5,936 nucleotides of DNA, from positions 1-5,936 of the forward strand of contig JAJYOQ010000265.1 in NCBI GenBank assembly GCA_021796135.1. Direction: 5' to 3'. Position numbers and translations under genes: made by a program. A model generated the notes under the pieces. It was not told the DNA's origin, searched no databases, and saw only the letters and a list, made by a program, of their open reading frames with translations. Shown here piece by piece: positions 1 through 5,733 of this stretch (its first letter is position 1; the number at the start of each line of letters is the position of its first letter). This DNA comes from Bacteroidota bacterium. GTDB taxonomy: Bacteria > Bacteroidota > Ignavibacteria > Ignavibacteriales > Ignavibacteriaceae.

Positions 1-166
1 ATGGAAGCTGAATTGTAACCAGTGAATCGTCTTTAAAATTGTTGTCAGGGGAATGATTAACATTGCGGTATTTTTTATGATAATAAATCATAATAAATCC
101 GTGAAGACCAAATACAAATAAAATTGATAAAGAAATAAAATAACCGACTAAAACAATCTCGTCCAT
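1..166 (-). CDS. Family 2 glycosyltransferase, membrane-anchored, N-terminal fragment (runs off left edge)
   Basis: An open frame starts at an ATG on the minus strand (164-166) and stays open for 55 codons to the window edge. Residues 3-29 form a hydrophobic membrane segment (EIVLVGYFISLSILFVFG and on), followed by a basic patch HKKYR (30-34), a polar linker, and VTIQLP at residues 50-55. In cellulose-synthase-like GT2 proteins this 'VT(I/V)QLP' strand leads directly into the nucleotide-sugar-binding 'YNE' motif, which here would lie just outside the window. The inferred product is an inner-membrane processive or lipid-sugar glycosyltransferase; the catalytic domain cannot be seen. It starts 39 nt after the LptE-like gene on the same strand, so it is probably co-transcribed. 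Only a distant AAGG precedes the start. The call rests on a short N-terminus; another membrane protein remains possible. Confidence 0.72.
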   Translation of the reverse strand, partial: MDEIVLVGYFISLSILFVFGLHGFIMIYYHKKYRNVNHSPDNNFKDDSLVTIQLP

Positions 167-205
167 TTTTTTAGTTATACCTTATATTGTTAGACATATA
201 TATTT

Positions 206-781
206 TTACCATCCGGAAACCACAGCTAAAAGAATATCTTCCGAAATATTGTTAATAGCATTTTGAATTGCATTATTTCTATCAACGGTGCTGCCGTTAG
301 CAGGATAATCACCGCTATTAGAAAATGTTTTGTTGAAAATTGTTTTCCTTTCAACAAGATCCTTATAAATAACCTGCACAGAAATTGTAATTCTTCTGGT
401 CTGCACAGTTTCTCCGGGAGCAACTACCTGCGGAGCATCAGTAAGGGAGATGACGGTACAATCAAGTATTGCATTTGCATTGGTTTTGCTAGCTACTTGA
501 AGAGTATTATCATCAACAAATTTTTGTGTAAGAGTAGTGGTCAGAAGTTCCCGCATTCCGGGTTCTCCGGAACCGCTCTTATCTTCCGCGATAGGAATTG
601 CTATTGTTTTAAGATGTTTAGGAACAGATGCACCAGTAAAAGAGTATACACAACACCCTCCAAAATTAACTATTGGGAGGGTTATAAACAAGAGAAATAA
701 AAGTCTATATAAGGAGCTAAAAGTGCGTTTTTGCGTTATATTTCGCATATTTTCTAGAAACATTCGATATTTATAATCCAT
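206..781 (-). CDS. lptE: LptE-family outer-membrane assembly lipoprotein
   Basis: 191 residues if the first ATG is used. The family (LptE/LPS-assembly lipoprotein) partners the LptD barrel that inserts lipopolysaccharide into the outer leaflet of the outer membrane. A hydrophobic signal stretch (about residues 24-40, rich in L, F, I) ends in NFGGC, with Cys43 the likely lipidated residue. The next residues, VYSFTGASVP then LKTIAIP, are the recognisable family signature, and EDKSGSGEPGMRE (65-77) fits too. Length is typical. The start is uncertain: ATG at 779-781 overlaps the sigma-54 gene by 11 nt but gives a 42-residue signal peptide, while ATGs at 761-763 (Met7) or 746-748 (Met12) give more normal signals and no overlap. 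No Shine-Dalgarno distinguishes them. The residue after Cys43 is a second Cys where relatives often have Gly. Whether the cargo is true LPS in this organism cannot be told here. Confidence 0.85.
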   Translation of the reverse strand: MDYKYRMFLENMRNITQKRTFSSLYRLLFLLFITLPIVNFGGCCVYSFTGASVPKHLKTIAIPIAEDKSGSGEPGMRELLTTTLTQKFVDDNTLQVASKTNANAILDCTVISLTDAPQVVAPGETVQTRRITISVQVIYKDLVERKTIFNKTFSNSGDYPANGSTVDRNNAIQNAINNISEDILLAVVSGW

Positions 782-1871
782 ATTCTTTAATTTTTCTATA
801 TAGGGTTCTTTCGCTTATGTGTAATAGCTTAGCGGCGTTTCTTTTATTACCGCGAGAATGTTCCAAAGCATTTTTAATAGCATCTTTTTCAGTTTGTTGA
901 AGGGGCAGGATTTCATTTATTGTTGAAGTATCTTGATTGTAATCGAACTCATACTTTTTATAAATTAAATCCTTTAGTTCCATAATATCTTTTTTGATTT
1001 CAAAAAGTGCGCGATAGAGTAATTCCCGGTCAAGTTCTTCAGGGGACTTTTTTAAATAAACCGGTAAATTCTGGTTAGACTTATCGGATACTTCTCTTTT
1101 TGTCAATACCTCAAAGATATTTGAATCCAGAACACCGTTTCGGTTTAGTGCAATAGCAGATTCAATAGTATTTTTTAGTTCTCGGATATTTCCTGGCCAA
1201 TAAAATTCGCTTAAGAAGTTAATTGCTTCAGGGGTAATCTTGGGTTTTTCGATTTTATTTTCTGAGGCGTAATTATCTATAAAGAAATGAGTTAGCTCAG
1301 CAATATCTGCTTTTCTTTTGCGTAAAGGAGGAATATTTAGGGTTACTGCTTTGAGACGGAAATATAGATCTTCGCGGAATCTTTTAGCATCGACCTCATT
1401 TTGGAGATCTTTATTAGTAGCAGCGATAATTCTTACATCAATTTTTGTAACAGTTTCTGCGCCTATTCTTAAGAATTCTTTATTTTCAATAACGCGGAGC
1501 AATTTTACCTGAGTAGTCAGGGGCATTTCTGCGATCTCGTCCAGGAATAGAGTGCCGCCGTCAGCTATTTCAAAATATCCTTTTCTGCTTTCAATAGCGC
1601 CGGTGAAGGATCCTTTTTTATGACCAAAAAGTTCGCTTTCTAAAATGCCTTCCGGGATAGCGCCGCAATTAACGCTTACTAATTGTTTACCCGAGCGGTT
1701 GCTGAAGCCGTGGATTGCGCGTGCAAAAATTTCTTTTCCTACACCGCTCTCCCCATAAATTAAAACGGAAATATCAGTAGGAGCCACTTGCATAGTAATA
1801 TCAACGAGATCATTAATCTCTTTGGCTTTGCCGATAATTCCAAATTCTTTTTTAAATTGCTCTACTGTCAT
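771..1871 (-). CDS. Sigma-54-dependent transcriptional activator (AAA+ and Fis-type HTH, no receiver domain)
   Basis: 366 residues. This is a bacterial enhancer-binding protein: it hydrolyses ATP to open promoters held by RNA polymerase with sigma-54. The AAA+ domain fills residues ~10-240: Walker A GESGVGKE (40-47), sigma-54-contacting loop GSFTGA (87-92; the usual form is GAFTGA), Walker B GGTLFLDE (105-112), sensor I-type ATN (151-153), arginine-finger region RFREDLYFRL (164-173), and sensor II WPGNIREL (225-232). A charged linker follows (~260-325), then a Fis-type helix-turn-helix (~328-366) with GNKRNAAKLL and ISERTLYRKIKEYGL. There is no N-terminal receiver, GAF or PAS domain; only about ten residues precede the AAA+ core, so control must come by partner protein, expression level or the linker. 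It lies 44 nt after the SPOR gene and overlaps the LptE-like gene by up to 11 nt. No clear Shine-Dalgarno lies at the usual distance. Its targets are not visible in the window. Confidence 0.95.
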   Translation of the reverse strand: MTVEQFKKEFGIIGKAKEINDLVDITMQVAPTDISVLIYGESGVGKEIFARAIHGFSNRSGKQLVSVNCGAIPEGILESELFGHKKGSFTGAIESRKGYFEIADGGTLFLDEIAEMPLTTQVKLLRVIENKEFLRIGAETVTKIDVRIIAATNKDLQNEVDAKRFREDLYFRLKAVTLNIPPLRKRKADIAELTHFFIDNYASENKIEKPKITPEAINFLSEFYWPGNIRELKNTIESAIALNRNGVLDSNIFEVLTKREVSDKSNQNLPVYLKKSPEELDRELLYRALFEIKKDIMELKDLIYKKYEFDYNQDTSTINEILPLQQTEKDAIKNALEHSRGNKRNAAKLLHISERTLYRKIKEYGL

Positions 1872-1915
1872 TTTTAGGTTATAAAATTGAAAAACTAACT
1901 CCCAAATATATCCAA

Positions 1916-2650
1916 TTATTCGCCGTTTTGCACCAAAACTTTACCGGAAAGATCAAACTTAGAGTCGATTGATTTTAATGCTTTTTCGGCATCTTCTTTA
2001 TTGGAAAAACCTTCAACATAAATAACATGAAATGTGGTTCCGCCTATTTCTTTTTCTTTTAGCAAAGTATTATAGCCGCCGTTATCAAGTTTAGTTTTCA
2101 ATTTTTGAGCATTCTCTAATAATGTAAAAGCGGCAGCTTGAATATAGTAGTTACTTTTCAAATCTGTTTTTTGAGATTGCGAATCTGAATTTTCCGGGGG
2201 AGTAGGATGGGAGAGGTCAGTTAGAATTATTTCGTCTTTATCCGGAATGTTTTTGTTTGCGATACTCAGGTAAGGGGAGTCGGGATAGTTTTTGGAAAGC
2301 AATGACAAATAATCTTTAGCGGATTTATATTTTCCCAGAGAAAAATAATAAGAATAGACGCGGAATAAATCAGCGTCGGCGTAATTGCTTTTGGGATATT
2401 TATTCGCCACTGTTAGGAATTTACCTACAGCTTTTATTCCGTCTTGGGTTAAGATAGCATCCAGAAAAAGAATGGAAGGGTCGTTAGGGTATTCTTTTTT
2501 TAATTCAGGAATTTTAGAAGAAACGGATTGGGCTTCGCCTTTTTCGATAGATTTGAGATAAGGAATTATATTTACTTCCTGAGCGAGCAGAAGAGCCGGA
2601 GGAAATAAAAAAATTATAAATAGTAATATTATTAACTTATATTTCTCCAT
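1916..2650 (-). CDS. Exported SPOR-domain protein with TPR-like middle
   Basis: 244 residues. An N-terminal signal sequence (MEKYK, then a hydrophobic run at ~6-22) ends in ALLLA|QE, a plausible signal peptidase I site after Ala23, so the protein is probably periplasmic (or stays anchored if uncleaved). Residues ~27-130 are helical with TPR-like pairs (KYPKSNYADADLFRVYSY; YFSLGKYKSAKDYLSLLSK; NYPDSPYL), as in envelope scaffold proteins such as YbgF/BamD types. A polar, proline-containing linker (~140-165) leads to a C-terminal SPOR domain (~167-241): YYIQAAAF, then ENAQKLKTKL, TTFHVIYVEGF and KEDAEKAL. SPOR domains bind glycan strands lacking stem peptides, often at division sites. The ATG follows the miaB stop codon without any gap (TAA|ATG) and no Shine-Dalgarno is visible, so translation is probably coupled to miaB. 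The exact cellular role is not deducible. Confidence 0.9.
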   Translation of the reverse strand: MEKYKLIILLFIIFLFPPALLLAQEVNIIPYLKSIEKGEAQSVSSKIPELKKEYPNDPSILFLDAILTQDGIKAVGKFLTVANKYPKSNYADADLFRVYSYYFSLGKYKSAKDYLSLLSKNYPDSPYLSIANKNIPDKDEIILTDLSHPTPPENSDSQSQKTDLKSNYYIQAAAFTLLENAQKLKTKLDNGGYNTLLKEKEIGGTTFHVIYVEGFSNKEDAEKALKSIDSKFDLSGKVLVQNGE

Positions 2651-4000
2651 TTAGGCAGTTAATGCAAAAGAATCATTAAGGTTTTCGACAAAGCCGATAA
2701 AATCGCCGAATAAAGTACCGGAAGAAGCGCGATTTATGATTACCTTAATATAATTTCCTTCTTTAATTTTTTTGTCAAAGGGGAAAATGACTACTTTATT
2801 GGTATCAGTTCTGCCGGCGAAAAACATATCTGATTTTTTACTCAGGCGTTCAACCAAAACAATTTCTTCTTTTCCTATTAATTCTTGATTTTTTTCGAAT
2901 GATATATTTTGCTGAACATCGATAATTTCCTGAAGGCGTTTAGACTTAACAGCTTCGGATACATCGTCCTGCATTTTAAATGATTTTGTACCCTCACGAG
3001 GAGAATATTTGAACATATAGGCGCCGTCGTATCGAACTGACTTCAAGATATTGAGAGTCATTTCGTGGTCTTCATCTGTTTCGGTCGGAAATCCGGAAAT
3101 AATATCTGTTGAAAAGCTTACTCCCGGGATAATTTTTCTTGCTTTTTCAATTAACGCAAGATAATGTTCGATATTGTATGTACGGTTCATCAGTTCTAAA
3201 ATCCTGTTTGAGCCAGATTGCACAGGCAAATGAATATAGTTACAAATATTTTTGTGTCTTGCAATTGTATAAAGGAGCTTATCGGATAAGTCCTGAGGGT
3301 GAGAAGTGGTAAAACGTATTCTAATTTTATTATCCACGGCAGCGCAGGCATCGAGGAGATCGGCGAAATCATTTCCGTTATCCGAATAGGAGTTAACATT
3401 CTGACCGAGGAGAGTAATTTCTCTAAATCCTCTTTCGGAGAGGAGTTTAATTTCATTTAAGATAGAATTAAGTTCACGGCTTCTTTCTCTACCGCGGGTA
3501 AAAGGCACGACGCAAAAGGAACAGAATTTATCGCAGCCGCGCATAACAGAAATCCAGGCTTGGAGACCATCTTCTCTGTAGGGAATAATATCATCATAGG
3601 TTTCTGTGCGGGACAATTTAACGCCAATACCGTTGCCACCGTGGAAGGCAACGTCAATCAATTCGGGTAAGCGGCGGTATTCATCGGGTCCGACGACAAT
3701 GTCAACGATTTTCTTTTCGTCAATTAATTCTTTTCTTAATCTTTCAGCCATGCAGCCGAGGATGCCGACAATTAATCCCGGCTTATCATTTTTCATTGTT
3801 TTGAAATTTCCGAGTCTTCCATAAATTCTTTGCTCGGCATTTTCTCTAATGCTGCAGGTATTTAAGAGGACGACATCAGCTGAATTAGCATCTTTAACGA
3901 TTTCATAATTGAAATTTTTCAGAATGCCGTAAACCAATTCAGTATCGGCAAGGTTCATTTGGCAGCCGTATGTTTCAATAAAAACTTTATTCTTTTGCAT
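2651..4000 (-). CDS. miaB: tRNA-2-methylthio-N6-dimethylallyladenosine synthase MiaB
   Basis: 449 residues from the ATG at 3998-4000; a GTG directly before it (4001-4003) would add one residue and is the less likely start. The enzyme is a radical-SAM methylthiotransferase that turns i6A37 into ms2i6A37 in tRNAs reading UNN codons, in the cytoplasm. Domains in order: N-terminal methylthiotransferase domain with the three cluster-binding cysteines Cys13 (YGCQMN), Cys49 (NTCSIRE) and Cys83 (GCMAER); radical-SAM core with the CxxxCxxC motif GCDKFCSFC (Cys156, Cys160, Cys163), followed by VVPFTRGRERSR and LGQNVNSY; and a C-terminal TRAM domain (~373-438) for RNA binding. The YGCQMN and LGQNVNSY motifs favour MiaB over the ribosomal-protein enzyme RimO and over MtaB. 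Length is normal and all six cysteines are present. It lies 34 nt after the DUF3467 gene and abuts the SPOR gene. No Shine-Dalgarno is visible. Confidence 0.97.
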   Translation of the reverse strand: MQKNKVFIETYGCQMNLADTELVYGILKNFNYEIVKDANSADVVLLNTCSIRENAEQRIYGRLGNFKTMKNDKPGLIVGILGCMAERLRKELIDEKKIVDIVVGPDEYRRLPELIDVAFHGGNGIGVKLSRTETYDDIIPYREDGLQAWISVMRGCDKFCSFCVVPFTRGRERSRELNSILNEIKLLSERGFREITLLGQNVNSYSDNGNDFADLLDACAAVDNKIRIRFTTSHPQDLSDKLLYTIARHKNICNYIHLPVQSGSNRILELMNRTYNIEHYLALIEKARKIIPGVSFSTDIISGFPTETDEDHEMTLNILKSVRYDGAYMFKYSPREGTKSFKMQDDVSEAVKSKRLQEIIDVQQNISFEKNQELIGKEEIVLVERLSKKSDMFFAGRTDTNKVVIFPFDKKIKEGNYIKVIINRASSGTLFGDFIGFVENLNDSFALTA

Positions 4001-4034
4001 CACAAAAAATATTAATACTTATTAAATTAAAAAA

Positions 4035-4361
4035 TCAATTGACCTTTTCGTCTTTACTAATAGGAACGAAACCGAAGTGCTGATTAGGCGGAGCATCGAT
4101 AATAATATTTCCGAAGCGAGCTTCAAATTTTTCAATATTTTCTTTTAATGCATTAAGAAGCATTTTTGCGTGCTGGGGAGTAGTAATTATTCTTGCATGC
4201 ACTTTAGCTTTCGGGACACCGGGGACAATTCTAGTGAAGTCAATAATAAATTCAGCAGGAGAGTGAGTAATTATTGCAAGGTTTGAATAGATACCTTCTG
4301 CTTCTTTTTCCCCGAGTTCAATATTTATTTGTTGTCCCTGAGGCGGATTGTTTTGATTCAT
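4035..4361 (-). CDS. DUF3467 family protein of unknown function
   Basis: 108 residues, small and soluble, with no signal peptide or membrane segment. The recognisable core is at about residues 11-82: INIELGEKEAEGIYSNLAII, THSPAEFIIDF, RIVPGVPKAKVHARI and TPQHAKMLLNALKENIEKFE. This matches the DUF3467 pattern, known from Bacteroidota and relatives, whose function has not been established as far as I know. The N-terminus (MNQNNPPQGQQ) and C-terminus (NQHFGFVPISKDEKVN) are polar and probably flexible. The start ATG is preceded by AACGAAAGAACAAA, which is A-rich with no strong Shine-Dalgarno. The gene follows the terminator of the TPR gene and sits 34 nt ahead of miaB, so it may be the first gene of the miaB operon. 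Do not read a tRNA-modification role from position alone. Confidence 0.87.
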   Translation of the reverse strand: MNQNNPPQGQQINIELGEKEAEGIYSNLAIITHSPAEFIIDFTRIVPGVPKAKVHARIITTPQHAKMLLNALKENIEKFEARFGNIIIDAPPNQHFGFVPISKDEKVN

Positions 4362-4387
4362 TTTGTTCTTTCGTTTTATAAATAATT

Positions 4388-4437
4388 AAAAAAGCCGAAA
4401 TTAAATGTCCATAAGAATGGGAGCAATAATTTCGGCT
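4388..4437 (-). terminator. Intrinsic terminator after the TPR lipoprotein gene, with a nested inner hairpin
   Basis: On the minus strand AGCCGAAATT (4428-4437) pairs perfectly over 10 bp with AATTTCGGCT (4393-4402), and the RNA then runs straight into a U tract (4388-4393). The 25-nt loop is long for a terminator, but it holds a second perfect 4-bp hairpin, CCAT/ATGG (4409-4412 with 4417-4420, loop of 4), which would compact it. It begins 27 nt past the TPR gene stop codon, as expected for its 3' end. The opposite strand has no U tract on its side, so it should act leftward only. Leaky read-through into the DUF3467 gene is possible, in which case the element would act as an attenuator. Confidence 0.75.
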
Positions 4438-4464
4438 AAATAAAATACTAATTAAAGCTAAAAA

Positions 4465-5634
4465 TTACTTGCGTAATTTATCTGCTTTATCCATAGCTTC
4501 AGTAGCTTTCTTTTCATAGCCTAAAGTTGCATAAACTTTTCCAAGAAGCTCCCACATATTTGGATCGTTATCTTTTAAGCTTACAACTTTTTCAAGGTAA
4601 GGAAGAGCTGCGACATATTTCTCTTTGAAAGGAGTAGTCGCCGTATCATTTTTAGCATCAAGTTCTTTTTGGATATCGGCTGCCCATTTAACATAGGTAA
4701 CAGCAAGGTTGTAGTTTGCATTTTGGTAATTCGGGTCAATTTCGACAGCTTTCTTAAATTGTTCGACAGCGCCCGGATAATCTTTATTGCCTAACAAAAG
4801 GACGCCATAATTATAGCGATAGAATTTATTAGTCGGGTCCTGAATAACGCCTGCTTTGAAAGCGTCAATTGCCACATCAATTTTATGAGCGGCTATATAT
4901 GAATTTGAAAGATAAAGTAATAAGTCGCCGTTGTTAGGGAAATATTTTCTGCCTTCCTGGAGAATATTAATTGCTTTATTAAATTCATCCATATATTGGA
5001 GACTATCCTGAACTGAATGGGAAGTAGCGTATTCGGTTTTCAGTTTTTCGCCTTTGTTGTAATAAATTTCGCCGAGATATTTGTAGCCGTCGATAGAGTG
5101 ACTTTTATCGACTAAGACTTTTAGAGGAGCAATTGCGCTGTCATAATTTTGCGCACTTAGATACACAAACGCAAGGTTTTTGAAAGTATCTACCGAATCA
5201 GGTTCAAGTTTAGTAGCAGTTTCAAAAGCATAAATTGATTTATCATAAAACATTTTGGAGCTGTCTTTATCGGTAGCTGCGTTACCTTTTTGGAAGTAGC
5301 CGACGCCTTGATTAAACAAGTTAGCCCAAAAATATTTATTTGATTGTTCAATATCTTTTTGGTATAAGTTACTTATTTCAAGAGAACTCTTATAGGAACT
5401 AATCATGGTAGCATAATCGCCCTGTTCGCCGCTAACGAGACCTAAGAGATAGTAGCCCTCATCGCTTTTAGGATTTTTCTCAACTTCCTTATGTAAGGAT
5501 TCGATAGCTTTAGGATAGTTTTTTTGTTGAATATATAGTTTTGCACTTGTCAATTCGGTAGAAGCGCATTGAAATCCGGTAACTGCTAATCCGATAAACA
5601 ATATAGCAATAGTAAAAAGTTTAGAACGATTCAT
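4465..5634 (-). CDS. TPR-repeat lipoprotein
   Basis: 389 residues. The N-terminus has a basic start (MNRSK), a hydrophobic core (~6-19) and GFQCAS, with Cys23 the probable lipidation site; the -3 to -1 residues GFQ are looser than the classical LxGC lipobox, so lipid attachment is likely rather than certain. The rest is almost entirely tetratricopeptide repeats: ~27-56 (YIQQKNYPKAIESLHKEVEKNP), 57-88, ~104-147 (with an insert), ~149-180 (NLAFVYLSAQNYDSAIAPLK), ~184-232 (with an insert), ~235-268, ~269-302 (NYGVLLLGNKDYPGAVEQFK), ~303-352 (insert near 325-337) and ~357-389. TPR solenoids are protein-protein scaffolds; this one should sit in the periplasm tethered to a membrane. No enzyme domain is present. 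The gene has its own promoter, strong ribosome binding site and terminator, so it is probably a well-expressed single-gene unit. Its binding partner is unknown. Confidence 0.9.
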   Translation of the reverse strand: MNRSKLFTIAILFIGLAVTGFQCASTELTSAKLYIQQKNYPKAIESLHKEVEKNPKSDEGYYLLGLVSGEQGDYATMISSYKSSLEISNLYQKDIEQSNKYFWANLFNQGVGYFQKGNAATDKDSSKMFYDKSIYAFETATKLEPDSVDTFKNLAFVYLSAQNYDSAIAPLKVLVDKSHSIDGYKYLGEIYYNKGEKLKTEYATSHSVQDSLQYMDEFNKAINILQEGRKYFPNNGDLLLYLSNSYIAAHKIDVAIDAFKAGVIQDPTNKFYRYNYGVLLLGNKDYPGAVEQFKKAVEIDPNYQNANYNLAVTYVKWAADIQKELDAKNDTATTPFKEKYVAALPYLEKVVSLKDNDPNMWELLGKVYATLGYEKKATEAMDKADKLRK

Positions 5635-5639
5635 TTTTT

Positions 5640-5643
5640 CTCC
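5640..5643 (-). promoter_or_regulatory. Strong Shine-Dalgarno of the TPR lipoprotein gene
   Basis: GGAG lies five A residues before the ATG at 5632-5634, inside ATTGGAGAAAAAATG. It fixes the start choice for the TPR gene. It is the only clear Shine-Dalgarno in the window; the other genes have A-rich or unremarkable leaders. Confidence 0.75.
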
Positions 5644-5668
5644 AATTTTCTTATCAATTTAGAGAGTA

Positions 5669-5697
5669 AAATTAGCATATAAAGATAGCATAGTCAA
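5669..5697 (-). promoter_or_regulatory. Sigma-70-type promoter for the TPR lipoprotein gene
   Basis: On the minus strand a -35 hexamer TTGACT (5692-5697; 5 of 6 to TTGACA) is followed by exactly 17 bp and then a -10 hexamer TAATTT (5669-5674; 4 of 6 to TATAAT). The -10 is preceded by TGC, an extended -10 element. Transcription would start near 5661-5663 and give a leader of about 27 nt carrying the GGAG site. The position, just upstream of the only gene with a strong ribosome binding site, supports it. The region is AT-rich and chance matches are possible. Main sigma factors of some Bacteroidota prefer a different consensus (TTTG / TAnnTTTG), so the call depends on the host. Confidence 0.6.
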
Positions 5698-5733
5698 GAA
5701 TAAAAATATATGAATGGTTTTGATATTTGGGCT

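Noticed and set aside
82..100. Near-perfect tandem 10-mer (TAATAAATCA / TAATAAATCC)
   Set aside because: Two copies only, inside an AT-rich coding segment of the glycosyltransferase; explained by the codons for a membrane helix and Tyr-rich end.
263..700. Plus-strand open frame of 145 codons opposite the LptE-like gene
   Set aside because: The translation has no recognisable motif and lies wholly antisense to a gene with a clear family signature; all other real genes run leftward.
3496..3516. GGCAC on the plus strand as a possible sigma-54 promoter element
   Set aside because: No GC/TTGC at the required distance downstream, and it lies inside miaB opposite the gene direction.
4397..4425. 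Possible promoter TTGCTC-17-TAATTT inside the terminator, for the DUF3467 gene
   Set aside because: Only 3 of 6 and 4 of 6 consensus matches in an AT-rich region, and the -10 overlaps the terminator stem. Kept as a question in the findings, not as a feature.
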